Positions 6,680 to 14,786 are shown, numbered from the stretch's first letter. The stretch: DNA of 15,190 nucleotides from Bacilli bacterium (GCA_028287455.1 JAQBPP010000398.1:1-15190); one strand, 5' to 3'. Notes: generated by a model not told the origin, from the letters alone. Made by a program: numbers and translations.

Positions 6680-8302
6680 TCAGCGAATTAATTCAACCAG
6701 TTTACTGCTCATGCTTACTTTTTTCGGAGTAAAGAAAGCGGCAGGTTCCGCATCCGCGGGCAGTGACTTCGACAGTTCCGCAAGTATGGGGAGGAGAACG
6801 TCGAGGTTCTGCTTTTCTGTCTTCACCATCGGTATAACTTCCTGTTTCTTTTCGATTCGTTCGTTACGATTTAAATTCACCAGAGGGACCTTCTTGCTAA
6901 GCCAAGCAGTCGCCATTTCATAGGCATAGGCAGCCTGAAATACGAGAGATTCTTCAAAAGGAGTCCCCTGAATCTGCAGCCCGACTGGCAACCCGGCTGT
7001 CGTATAGCCGCAGGGTACAGAAATTGCCGGATATCCGTTAAAGTTGCTAGGAGCCGTACGTCCTAATATCCCGAGGTCTCTTGGATTCACTTCCTGCCCA
7101 TTTAATGTGATTGACTCCGCCCCAACCTGAAATGCTGGAATTGCCGTTGTTGGAGCTACTAATAAGTCAATTTCTTGATACACGTTCGACCAAACCTCTT
7201 GATAATTTTGACGCAGACGCTGGGTTTCCAGATAGGCACCAGCTGGAATCTCTTTTCCCGTTTCAATCCGGGGCCTGATATTGGAACCAAAATCTTCAGA
7301 ACGGGTGGAAAAATTCTGTGCGTGGATGGCATACATTTCTGCAGCGGAAATAAATGAGTGGACTTGAACCATTTGCTCCAGATAAGGAATCTTAACTTCA
7401 CGTATGTCAGCTCCCAAATCTGACAGAACCAACATGGCCTGATCGATCAGCAGTTTCACCTCAGGATCGAGGTTGTCAAAGTAATAAGCTTGGCACCATC
7501 CGATCCGCAGGCCGGCGAGTGGACGATCACCACCCGATTCCAACGCGGAGGCATAGTCTGGTACAGGTTCATCTGAGGAAGTGGGATCCATTGGGTCATA
7601 ACCTGCAAGAACTGAAAGAACTGTGGCAGCATCCCAAACCGATTTCGTAAGTGGACCTGCATGATCGAGCGACCAGCTTAGAGGAAAGACCCCTTTGCGG
7701 CTTACTCTGCCATAAGTAGCTTTTATTCCTACTATGCCGCACAATGCAGCCGGCATCCGAATAGAACCGCCTGTATCAGTCCCAAGCGAAAATACGGCGG
7801 AAGATGAAGCTACAGCAGCGGCTGAGCCGCCGCTGGAACCTCCTGGAATCATTTGGGGATTCCACGGATTTCGGGCGGGACCGAAATGTTCATTTTCATT
7901 GGTGCCCCCGGAGGCGAACTCATGCGTGTTGTTTTTGCCAACCAGAATCGCTCCTGCATCGATCAAACGCGTGACAGTTGTCGAATCATAATCAGGGACA
8001 AAATCCTGAAAGATCTTGGACCCCGCAGTGGTTTTGATCCCTTTGGTGGCATATAAATCTTTTGCGGCAAATGGAATGCCATGCAGCGTTCCCCGGTAAA
8101 AACCATTGACGATTTCCGTTTCGGATTGTCGCGCTTGCTCTCGAGCCTGATCACCAAGTATTGAAATATAAGCGTTTAGATCACCTTCTGTCTCCTCTAT
8201 CCTTTGCAAACAAGCTTCCACCAGCTCTACGGGAGAAATCTCTTTGTTCTCGATTTTAGGAGCCAATTCCTGGATGGACATATCCGCTAACTGTTTGTTC
8301 AC
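6680..8302 (-). CDS. Amidase-signature family hydrolase with C-terminal AtzG-like tail (amidase 1)
   Basis: 540 residues from a GTG at 8302. The triad is K81 (AAKD), S156 (PGGSSGGSAAAV) and S180 (GTDTGGSIR). The catalytic core ends near residue 470. A charged tail of about 70 residues follows and contains LSKSLPADAEPAAFF (about 510-524), which resembles the end of the small protein encoded next. The tail may be a fused GatC/AtzG-type helper. A frame upstream of the GTG remains open to 8395, but that would overlap the preceding gene and would ignore the ribosome binding site at 8312-8317. The enzyme should cleave an amide in the cytoplasm. It follows the isochorismatase-type hydrolase by 49 bases. 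Allophanate hydrolase is unlikely because its larger C-terminal domain is absent; the substrate is unknown. Confidence 0.9.
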   Translation of the reverse strand: MNKQLADMSIQELAPKIENKEISPVELVEACLQRIEETEGDLNAYISILGDQAREQARQSETEIVNGFYRGTLHGIPFAAKDLYATKGIKTTAGSKIFQDFVPDYDSTTVTRLIDAGAILVGKNNTHEFASGGTNENEHFGPARNPWNPQMIPGGSSGGSAAAVASSSAVFSLGTDTGGSIRMPAALCGIVGIKATYGRVSRKGVFPLSWSLDHAGPLTKSVWDAATVLSVLAGYDPMDPTSSDEPVPDYASALESGGDRPLAGLRIGWCQAYYFDNLDPEVKLLIDQAMLVLSDLGADIREVKIPYLEQMVQVHSFISAAEMYAIHAQNFSTRSEDFGSNIRPRIETGKEIPAGAYLETQRLRQNYQEVWSNVYQEIDLLVAPTTAIPAFQVGAESITLNGQEVNPRDLGILGRTAPSNFNGYPAISVPCGYTTAGLPVGLQIQGTPFEESLVFQAAYAYEMATAWLSKKVPLVNLNRNERIEKKQEVIPMVKTEKQNLDVLLPILAELSKSLPADAEPAAFFTPKKVSMSSKLVELIR

Positions 8303-8311
8303 GGTCAACAA

Positions 8312-8317
8312 CCTCCT
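8312..8317 (-). promoter_or_regulatory. Ribosome binding site that fixes the start of amidase 1
   Basis: A perfect AGGAGG lies 9 bases before the GTG at 8302. No comparable site precedes any start codon further upstream in the same frame, so the shorter protein is preferred. Confidence 0.8.
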
Positions 8318-8351
8318 GAAAAATGAGTAGGATAGATTAAGGAGAACTGGT

Positions 8352-8981
8352 TTAGACTGGCTCGGCCACCTTGCTGCATTTCTGCAGGCTGGCAATCACC
8401 TCTTGGCTGCCGGCCACCCATCCAAAACTGCGTCTAACATTTTCAATTGTGCTTTCTTGTGCAGGACCATGCGATGTAGCACAGCAGTCGGGTACCAATA
8501 CTGTATAAAAGTTCAACATAAATCCGTCTCTTAGTGTCGATTCCACACAGATATTAGTGGCTACACCTGTGAGAAGCAGCACTTCTTTTCCGGTTGCACG
8601 CAGCCGCAGTTCAAGATCGGTGCCGATAAAAGCGCTGTACCGATGTTTGGTAATGACCACGTCTTGATCGGTTGCCGATACTCCATAGAATTCCGTTCCC
8701 CATGTGCCGGTAGCGCACACAACATGCTTGCGTTCCATTCGCCTGGCTATCCAGGACGGACTGTTCGTTGTTTCATCGTGTGTGGTTTTAATAAAATAGA
8801 TCACTACACCCAGATTGCGAGCCTCTTCAATCAGTTGGTTCATCGCCGGCACAATCGCTTGCGAACCGGAAACATCGGCGCCATTAAGCGCCAAAGCACC
8901 TGTTTCATGGCAGAAATCATTCTGCATATCCACTACGATCAGCGCGCATTTTTCGGGGTTTGCCACTTCACTCCAATTCAT
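8352..8981 (-). CDS. Isochorismatase-family cysteine hydrolase (RutB/biuret hydrolase-like)
   Basis: 209 residues with the family triad D18 (IVVDMQND), K112 (ITKHRYSAF) and C145 (TGVATNICVEST), and the usual cis-peptide position at V140-A141. It is cytoplasmic. Relatives with this motif style (RutB ureidoacrylate hydrolase, biuret hydrolase, N-carbamoylsarcosine amidase) remove carbamoyl or amide nitrogen as ammonia. Isochorismatase itself and nicotinamidase are weaker matches in this context. The start at 8981 has GGAGAGGAG 7 bases upstream. A TTG six codons earlier is not needed. The start lies inside the last codons of the ABC ATPase gene (14-base overlap), which ties it closely to the transporter. 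The exact substrate is not visible. Confidence 0.85.
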   Translation of the reverse strand: MNWSEVANPEKCALIVVDMQNDFCHETGALALNGADVSGSQAIVPAMNQLIEEARNLGVVIYFIKTTHDETTNSPSWIARRMERKHVVCATGTWGTEFYGVSATDQDVVITKHRYSAFIGTDLELRLRATGKEVLLLTGVATNICVESTLRDGFMLNFYTVLVPDCCATSHGPAQESTIENVRRSFGWVAGSQEVIASLQKCSKVAEPV

Positions 8982-10029
8982 TTTCGTTCTCCTCTCCAAA
9001 TAGGGATCTATATTTTATCGAATTTGCAAAGGATTCAAGCCATTCTATTGTGCTAACCGGCTCCACACTGTTGTCCCATAAATGACAGGCCACCCGATGC
9101 CCTCCTTCATGGTTTTTAAGAACTGGCACTTCTGCTTCACATCTGCTGGTCGCCTTGAGACATCTTGAACGGAACGAACATCCTGCCTGAGGCTCAAGCG
9201 GGTCGGGCGGTTCCCCAATGGATTGAAAGCCGCTCCACTTGTCGCGTTTGGACAGTGTGGGTATGGAATCCATCAGCATGCGGGTATATGGATGTTTAGG
9301 AGAACCATACAGTGCACTGGACGTTGCGGTTTCAACTAAATTGCCAAAGTACATGATGGCAACTTTATCACTCATATACTCAACTACGTTTAGGTCATGT
9401 GAGATAAAGATGTAACTCAATCCGTATTCTTGCTTGAGATCCTGCAGCAGATTAAGGACCTGTGCTTGAACTGACTTGTCAAGGGCCGATACCGGTTCAT
9501 CCAGTACTACCAACTGGGGATTCATTACGAGTGCTCGGGCAATATTCACCCTTTGACGCTGCCCACCGCTTAATTCGTGTGGATATTGCGCGGCCTGCCG
9601 CTGTGAGAGTCCCACATCCTGTAGAACCTCCATCACCTTCTTGTTCGTGTTCTTGCGTTCACCGTGCACCCAAAGGTTGAACGCCACATTGTCGAATACT
9701 GTCATTTGCGGATTTAACGATGAATAGGGATCCTGAAACACCATTTGCATTTTACTGCGCACCTTTTTCATTTCCTTGGAGGACAAACCTTGCAGATTTT
9801 GCCCTTCAAACTGAACCACCCCCTTATCTGACTCGATCAGGCGAACAATTAACCGGGCCAGTGTCGATTTCCCAGATCCGCTCTCACCAACTAACCCAAC
9901 AGTCTCGCCCCGGCCGACCGATAAATTCACATCATTTACTGCATGAACCACTTTACTTCTGCCATGGGAGTCCTTCACTTTAAAAGTTTTCGATAACCCT
10001 TCCACCTCAAGAATTGCGCTTGCCGTCAT
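8968..10029 (-). CDS. ABC transporter ATP-binding protein, DppF/OppF type
   Basis: 353 residues. Walker A is GESGSGKST (48-56), the ABC signature LSGGQRQR (153-160) and Walker B LVVLDEP (173-179). The C-terminal oligopeptide-transporter extension carries the cysteine cluster GCSFRSRC. It binds and hydrolyses ATP on the inner face of the membrane and should pair with the DppD-type ATPase encoded first in the operon. The ATG at 10029 has a GGGGGTG ribosome binding site. The end overlaps the start of the cysteine hydrolase gene by 14 bases, consistent with translational coupling. Family membership does not prove peptide transport; such importers also carry nickel, heme, sugars and other small solutes. 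Confidence 0.93.
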   Translation of the reverse strand: MTASAILEVEGLSKTFKVKDSHGRSKVVHAVNDVNLSVGRGETVGLVGESGSGKSTLARLIVRLIESDKGVVQFEGQNLQGLSSKEMKKVRSKMQMVFQDPYSSLNPQMTVFDNVAFNLWVHGERKNTNKKVMEVLQDVGLSQRQAAQYPHELSGGQRQRVNIARALVMNPQLVVLDEPVSALDKSVQAQVLNLLQDLKQEYGLSYIFISHDLNVVEYMSDKVAIMYFGNLVETATSSALYGSPKHPYTRMLMDSIPTLSKRDKWSGFQSIGEPPDPLEPQAGCSFRSRCLKATSRCEAEVPVLKNHEGGHRVACHLWDNSVEPVSTIEWLESFANSIKYRSLFGEENENELE

Positions 10030-10052
10030 CTTTTGACACCCCCTTTAAACAA

Positions 10053-10967
10053 TCAGGACCGGACATCCAAAGCATCCTGAATACTGTCACTCAATAAGTT
10101 AAAAGCAAGTGCAGTCAAGAAAATCATCACACCTGGTGCGATGGCAACAGTGGGTTGCGTGTAAAGCGCATCCTGCAAAGAGCGCAGCATGGCTCCCCAT
10201 TCCGCAGTTGGGGGTGTCACCCCCAGGCCCAAAAAGCTTAGGGAAGAAGCCACTAAGATACTAATTCCGATGAGAGTCGACACATACGCGAATACTGGAC
10301 GAAAAATATTGCGAATCAAGTGAAATCGGATGATCATCCAGTGACTGGCTCCACTCACCCGGGCAGCTTCGAAGAATTCAAGACCCTTAATTTGCTGTAC
10401 AGCTGTTGCCGTAACTCGCGCGATCGGTGCAATAAACACAATGGGAAGCGAAACAAATGTATTGCGTACGCCTGGACCCAGTGCTGCAGAGATGGCGATT
10501 GCCAGCACAAGCGCTGGAAAGGCGTAGAATACATCCAAACACCGCATGATGATGGATTGAACTGCCTTGCCGAAATAACCGGCAATCACGCCTAACGCTC
10601 CGCCGACTAAGCATGCTGCTGCGACAGGCACGATTCCCATCAACAAAGTCATCCTCCCGCCAAACAAGATGCGGGTGATCATATCACGCCCTTGTTCATC
10701 AGTGCCTAAAAAGTGACCCGGTGTACCAATGGGCATCAGTCGATTCCCAATGTTTCCTGACACCGGACTATAGGGTGTCAGGAAAGGAGCAAACACTGCA
10801 GTACCGATCATCAGGACAATCCAAAAGGTTGCCCCCCAGGCGACTGGATCTGAGTATAATTTTTGAATAAAGGAACGCCTGGTCTGAGTGTTTTCCTGGA
10901 TTTCATCCATTACATCGCGTTTAAAATCTTTTTCTTTGTGATTTGTTTTATGAATGGATATCTCCAT
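10053..10967 (-). CDS. ABC transporter permease, DppC/OppC type
   Basis: 304 residues. A cytoplasmic N-terminus of about 45 residues is followed by a first membrane helix, the extracytoplasmic segment YSPVSGNIGNRLMPIGTPGHFLGTD style that marks the OppC N-terminal domain, and then the core helices. The EAA loop that contacts the ATPases is seen as FFEAARVSGASHWMIIRFH, near residue 200. The ATG at 10967 has AAAGGAGGGG upstream. It lies 18 bases after the DppB-type permease gene and forms the channel with it. Confidence 0.93.
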   Translation of the reverse strand: MEISIHKTNHKEKDFKRDVMDEIQENTQTRRSFIQKLYSDPVAWGATFWIVLMIGTAVFAPFLTPYSPVSGNIGNRLMPIGTPGHFLGTDEQGRDMITRILFGGRMTLLMGIVPVAAACLVGGALGVIAGYFGKAVQSIIMRCLDVFYAFPALVLAIAISAALGPGVRNTFVSLPIVFIAPIARVTATAVQQIKGLEFFEAARVSGASHWMIIRFHLIRNIFRPVFAYVSTLIGISILVASSLSFLGLGVTPPTAEWGAMLRSLQDALYTQPTVAIAPGVMIFLTALAFNLLSDSIQDALDVRS

Positions 10968-10985
10968 CAGCCAGCCCCTCCTTTG

Positions 10986-11930
10986 TTACGTGCGTTGGAT
11001 GCGAGGATCTACAGCACTATTTACAAAATCAACCACTATATTCATGAGGACAAACAGTGTACCGATTAACAGGATCCCTGCCTGGATGACCGGTATATCT
11101 CGCAACCCGATGGCGCTGTTTAACAGGCCGCCAAGTCCCGGCCAGGCAAAAATGGTTTCCACCAGAATTGATCCGCCAAGCAGATAACCCAGTTCCAGTC
11201 CTGTAACTGTGAGTACTGGCAGAGCGGCATTGCGCAGCAAGTGCCACAGGATTTGTCTGCGCATTAATCCTTTGGCGCGCAAAGCCAGCACAAAATCTTG
11301 TTTGACAACCTGCAGCAGGCTTGTGCGAACCATCCTGGAGATCACTCCAACCGGAGTAAACCCGAGTGCAATGGCAGGAATGACCACATGAGCGAGTAGA
11401 TCCAGAACATTGCCTTCCTGGCCTTGCGAATGCATTCCGCTTGAGGGCAGCCAGCCTAACTGGATCGAAAAGAGGATCACCATGACCATCGCCAGCCAAT
11501 AAGCGGGGATACTTACTCCTGCCAAACCCAGTGTACTGACCATCCGATCGATCCACTTGCCTTGATTCAGGCCCGCAAGAACTCCTAAAACAGTGCCTGT
11601 GACAAAACTGAAGAACGCAGCTGCCACACCAAGAATCAAAGTGTTTTGAATCGCCTGTGCTAACAATTGATTCACTGGCACTCGCATCCCGATGGACATC
11701 CCAAAGTCTCCTCGAACTGCATGCGTCAGCCATAAAACATATTGCACGGGCAGTGGTTTGTCGAGACCATAAATATGAATGACTTGAGCCCTGACATCAG
11801 CGCTTGCATCAGGAGGCACCAGCGCGTCAATCGGACTTCCAGGCATGATATGAACCAAGGCAAACGCGACTAACGTAATCCCAAACAAGGTGGGGATCGC
11901 CTGCAAAAACCGATGAAATAAGCGTGTCAC
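10986..11930 (-). CDS. ABC transporter permease, DppB/OppB type
   Basis: 314 residues from a GTG at 11930. The start is chosen because AAGGGGG lies 7 bases upstream and the protein then begins with the usual TRLFHRFLQAIPTLFGI membrane helix; an ATG 18 codons earlier would overlap the binding-protein gene. Hallmarks of the family are HIMPGSPIDAL and the periplasmic IYGLDKPLPVQY stretch in the first third, and the EAA loop DFVLALRAKGLMRRQILWH further on. The product is the first half of the membrane channel. It begins 19 bases after the binding-protein gene ends. Confidence 0.93.
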   Translation of the reverse strand: MTRLFHRFLQAIPTLFGITLVAFALVHIMPGSPIDALVPPDASADVRAQVIHIYGLDKPLPVQYVLWLTHAVRGDFGMSIGMRVPVNQLLAQAIQNTLILGVAAAFFSFVTGTVLGVLAGLNQGKWIDRMVSTLGLAGVSIPAYWLAMVMVILFSIQLGWLPSSGMHSQGQEGNVLDLLAHVVIPAIALGFTPVGVISRMVRTSLLQVVKQDFVLALRAKGLMRRQILWHLLRNAALPVLTVTGLELGYLLGGSILVETIFAWPGLGGLLNSAIGLRDIPVIQAGILLIGTLFVLMNIVVDFVNSAVDPRIQRT

Positions 11931-11949
11931 GTTGGTTCCCCCTTCTGCT

Positions 11950-13548
11950 TTATTTGGAAACCCAAACTGTCGTAAGATCCACAAACCACGTGGCAGGTGT
12001 CACAAGCCCCTGTACTTTTGGACTTAAAACCCGCAAATTTAAATCGTGTACTACAGGCAGCAAGGCGATATCACTTTGCACGATTCCCCAACCTTGAGCG
12101 AGCAATTTGTCTCGTCCCGCTGGATCCGTGCTTGCCTTTGCCTGCCTGACCAGTTGGTCTAACTGCGGATTGTCGTAACCCATGATGTCAGATCCTTGCG
12201 GCTCCTTTAACACGAATGAAGTCTCCAGATCACCCAGCAGAGTACCTGACGCAAGCGAGTAAGCGATTCCGTTTGCATCGGCCATCGGTCCGGAAAAACC
12301 CGCGCGATATTGCGTGATGATCTGGTTCCAGTCATAGGTGCGGAAAGTAATGTTAATCCCAATTTTCGCTTCCTGCTGTTGAATAAATTCGCTCATGGGC
12401 AGCGGCCACATGTTGCCGGAGCCGCTTGAAGGCATGTTTACAGCGATAGTTACCCCATTGGGATAACCTGCTGCAGTAAGCAGTTGTTTGGCTAGATCCA
12501 GGTTATAGTCGAAGGCAGGCGCATCTTTTGGATAAAGATTGGACTCGGGATACATGGGTCCATCAGCCGGAATGGATGCCCCATTTAAAAGTTGGTCAGA
12601 CATTGCTTTGCGATCGATCGCGCGGACAAATGCCTCGCGGACACGTTTATCGTTAAAAGGAGGTTTGCTCATGTCGGGTACGATTGCCCAAATATGCGGA
12701 TAAGGTTTTGTCACAACCTGAAAACCTTTTTGCTTAATTTGCGGGATAGTCTCCGTCGGCGGAACCTCTGCCCAGTTGATCTGACTAGAGAGAAGGGCGG
12801 CGTAACGAGTAGCGGGATCAGACATTGGCTTTAAAATCAGTTGATCCAGTTTGGGAGCCCCCCGCCAATAGTCCTTATTGGGCACCAGATCCAATTCCTG
12901 TCTTGGCACAACTTTTGCAACTGCAAACGGTCCTGTGCCGACCGGGTGGTTTTGATAATCGTCGTTGCCGTACTTTTGAATTGCTGTCGGACTGGCAAAT
13001 AGAATTTGGGTGACGTCAGACGGGAAAAAACTGTCTTGTTCCTTAAGCGTGATTTCTAAAGTCATGTCGTCAATTGCCTGATAGGAGGTAATTTCCTTGG
13101 TGCGGGCTGTCAGTAAAGCTGCGACTTGAGGATAGTAATATTGGAAATTTTTATTGAGGATGCGGTCCAGGTTAAACACGGCGCTACTAGCGTTCCAAGC
13201 AGTTCCGTCCTGGAATTTGACCCCTGAACGCAAGTGGAAAGTCCAAACTTTCATATCCTTGGATTCCCAACTTGACGCCAGCCCCGGATCGAATGAATTC
13301 GTATTCGGATTGTCAATAATTAACGGATCATAAAGTTGATTTCCAACAAATCTCCGTCCTTCGTATCCTTGATCCGGATATACATCCATGTTCGGCAAGT
13401 TGGAAAAAGTCGCTCCAATAATGAGAGTTCCACCAGATCCTTGCTTGGATTCAGGGGTAGAAGCGGAATTTCCGCAACCAACAACTAATAGGGATAATAC
13501 AGTTGCTGCAACAGAACAGGACAGGCTTTTTCTCATCCATTTTTTCAT
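11950..13548 (-). CDS. Family 5 extracellular solute-binding lipoprotein, DppA/OppA type
   Basis: 532 residues. The N-terminus is a lipoprotein signal: basic MKKWMRK, a hydrophobic core and the lipobox LVVGC with C25 as the lipidated cysteine. The mature protein is thus anchored outside the membrane and delivers solute to the permeases. Family 5 features are seen throughout, including FDPGLASSWE, WTFHLRSGVKFQDG, HPVGTGPFAV and KRVREAFVRAIDR. The length is normal for the family. The ATG at 13548 has AGAGGTGG upstream. Family 5 proteins bind peptides, nickel, opines and other solutes, and the sequence alone does not say which. The amidases downstream suggest an amide- or ureide-bearing ligand; this is inference. 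Confidence 0.93.
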   Translation of the reverse strand: MKKWMRKSLSCSVAATVLSLLVVGCGNSASTPESKQGSGGTLIIGATFSNLPNMDVYPDQGYEGRRFVGNQLYDPLIIDNPNTNSFDPGLASSWESKDMKVWTFHLRSGVKFQDGTAWNASSAVFNLDRILNKNFQYYYPQVAALLTARTKEITSYQAIDDMTLEITLKEQDSFFPSDVTQILFASPTAIQKYGNDDYQNHPVGTGPFAVAKVVPRQELDLVPNKDYWRGAPKLDQLILKPMSDPATRYAALLSSQINWAEVPPTETIPQIKQKGFQVVTKPYPHIWAIVPDMSKPPFNDKRVREAFVRAIDRKAMSDQLLNGASIPADGPMYPESNLYPKDAPAFDYNLDLAKQLLTAAGYPNGVTIAVNMPSSGSGNMWPLPMSEFIQQQEAKIGINITFRTYDWNQIITQYRAGFSGPMADANGIAYSLASGTLLGDLETSFVLKEPQGSDIMGYDNPQLDQLVRQAKASTDPAGRDKLLAQGWGIVQSDIALLPVVHDLNLRVLSPKVQGLVTPATWFVDLTTVWVSK

Positions 13549-13576
13549 CTGCTGTCCACCTCTTCCGAATCGCTAT

Positions 13577-14566
13577 TTAAACTACTTGCATGTTCGCACT
13601 GACTGGTTCTTCTTCCATTAACCAACAGGCAACGTCATGGCCTTGTTCAATCGTAGTTAACTTGGGTGACATCCCATTGCAGCTATCGACCGCAAATTGA
13701 CAACGCGGTGCAAAAGCACAACCGTACGGCAAACGGTCAGGTCGGGGCGGCTGTCCCTGAATAGCTCGCAGTCGTCCTTTCATGCCTAGCGTCACATTAG
13801 CAGCCAGCAGTGCCTGCGTATAGGGATGGCTTGGTTGATGGATGATCTGCTGAACAGACCCTCGTTCCACGATTCGACCGGCATACATCACGGCGATTTC
13901 ATCCACGATTGATGCAACTGCTCCGATGTCATGGCTGACAAAAATGATACCCATTCCTGATTCCTTCTGCAGTTCTTTTATTAAGGAAAGAACCTGTGCC
14001 TGGATGGTGACATCAAGGGCTGTAGTTGGCTCATCGGCAAGCAGCAGTTTCGGTTGACAGGCAATCGCAATGGCGATCATCACGCGCTGACGCATGCCGC
14101 CGCTCATCTGATGCGGATATTGGTCAAGCCGCGAGCGCGGCGAAGCGATCCCCACCTTTGCCAGTAGTTCCACTGCTTTTTCCAGTGCGTCCTTTTTTGA
14201 GAGATGCTGGTGTCGTCTAATCGTTTCCACAAGTTGATCTCCTACAGGGAAGACAGGGTCCAGCGCAGTCATAGCATCTTGGAATACCATCGAAATTTCC
14301 TTGCCGCGCACAGATGAAAATTCGTTTTCCTCCAGGCCAGTCAGTTCACGTCCATCAAAGTTGATCTTTCCACTAATACGTGTTTTAGGGGAGCGTGTTA
14401 AGCCCATCAGAGATTTCAACATGACACTTTTTCCAGAACCTGATTCACCGATCACCCCTAAAGTTTGATGGGGCTCCAAGTCAAGAGAAATTCCATTCAC
14501 AGCCTGTGATTCGTGTTGTCCTTGTTTAAACGAAACCGATAGATGTTCGACCTGTAACAGCGGCAT
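13577..14566 (-). CDS. ABC transporter ATP-binding protein, DppD/OppD type
   Basis: 329 residues. Walker A is GESGSGKSV (40-48), the signature MSGGMRQR (154-161) and Walker B LLLADEP (174-180). The C-terminal oligopeptide-type cysteine motif is GCAFAPRC. It is the first gene of the operon, with an ATG at 14566 and GGGAGG about 10 bases upstream; the predicted leader is about 42 bases. It should form a heterodimer with the DppF-type ATPase. The order ATPase, binding protein, permease, permease, ATPase is a rearrangement of the common A-B-C-D-F order. Confidence 0.93.
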   Translation of the reverse strand: MPLLQVEHLSVSFKQGQHESQAVNGISLDLEPHQTLGVIGESGSGKSVMLKSLMGLTRSPKTRISGKINFDGRELTGLEENEFSSVRGKEISMVFQDAMTALDPVFPVGDQLVETIRRHQHLSKKDALEKAVELLAKVGIASPRSRLDQYPHQMSGGMRQRVMIAIAIACQPKLLLADEPTTALDVTIQAQVLSLIKELQKESGMGIIFVSHDIGAVASIVDEIAVMYAGRIVERGSVQQIIHQPSHPYTQALLAANVTLGMKGRLRAIQGQPPRPDRLPYGCAFAPRCQFAVDSCNGMSPKLTTIEQGHDVACWLMEEEPVSANMQVV

Positions 14567-14614
14567 AGCTTTGAGACCTCCCTTTAATGTTATATTTCCT
14601 TACTTAATAAACTC

Positions 14615-14643
14615 ATTCTATGCGGATAAAACATAATTGTCAA
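14615..14643 (-). promoter_or_regulatory. Sigma-A type promoter of the ABC transporter/amidase operon
   Basis: On the minus strand TTGACA (14643-14638) is separated by exactly 17 bases from TAGAAT (14620-14615). Transcription is predicted to start near 14608, 42 bases before the first start codon. A full-consensus -35 is unusual for a promoter that would also be activator-controlled. Confidence 0.8.
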
Positions 14644-14650
14644 CTATATA

Positions 14651-14667
14651 TGTCAAAGAAACTGACA
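14651..14667. promoter_or_regulatory. TnrA/GlnR-type nitrogen regulator box, proximal
   Basis: TGTCAAAGAAACTGACA matches TGTNA-N7-TNACA at every fixed position and is embedded in a 7-7-7 perfect inverted repeat (14649-14669). Its centre (14659) is 51 bases upstream of the predicted transcription start. TnrA is known to activate from about -49 to -51, for example at nrgAB of Bacillus subtilis. Confidence 0.75.
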
Positions 14668-14714
14668 TAAAAGGGCTATTTTAGTGTAAATTAGCTAATA
14701 TCATCACTATTAAA

Positions 14715-14731
14715 TGTAATATATACTAACA
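14715..14731. promoter_or_regulatory. TnrA/GlnR-type nitrogen regulator box, distal
   Basis: TGTAATATATACTAACA also fits TGTNA-N7-TNACA at all fixed positions and has the AT-rich centre usual for these sites. Its centre is 64 bases, about six helical turns, from that of the proximal box, so both lie on the same face of the helix. Confidence 0.65.
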
Positions 14732-14751
14732 CGACATCAACAAAGTAAGTG

Positions 14752-14786
14752 AAAAAAACCCAGAGCAGTAAAAGTTCGCTCTGGGT
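14752..14786 (-). terminator. Rho-independent terminator of the GH28-like gene
   Basis: An 8-bp stem, CCCAGAGC (14759-14766) and GCTCTGGG (14778-14785), is extended by an A-T pair and closes an 11-base loop. It is followed on the minus strand by seven T (the A run at 14752-14758). It ends the GH28-like transcript 50 bases past its stop and isolates the nitrogen operon from it. Confidence 0.85.

Noticed and set aside
8303..8395. N-terminal extension of amidase 1 by 31 codons
   Set aside because: It would overlap the hydrolase gene by 44 bases and lacks a ribosome binding site, whereas the GTG at 8302 has a perfect AGGAGG.
11931..11984. N-terminal extension of the DppB-type permease by 18 codons
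   Set aside because: It would overlap the binding-protein gene, and the GTG at 11930 has a good ribosome binding site and begins directly with the usual first helix.
14643..14656. A second promoter using the TTGACA inside the proximal nitrogen box
   Set aside because: No acceptable -10 element lies 16-18 bases downstream of it.
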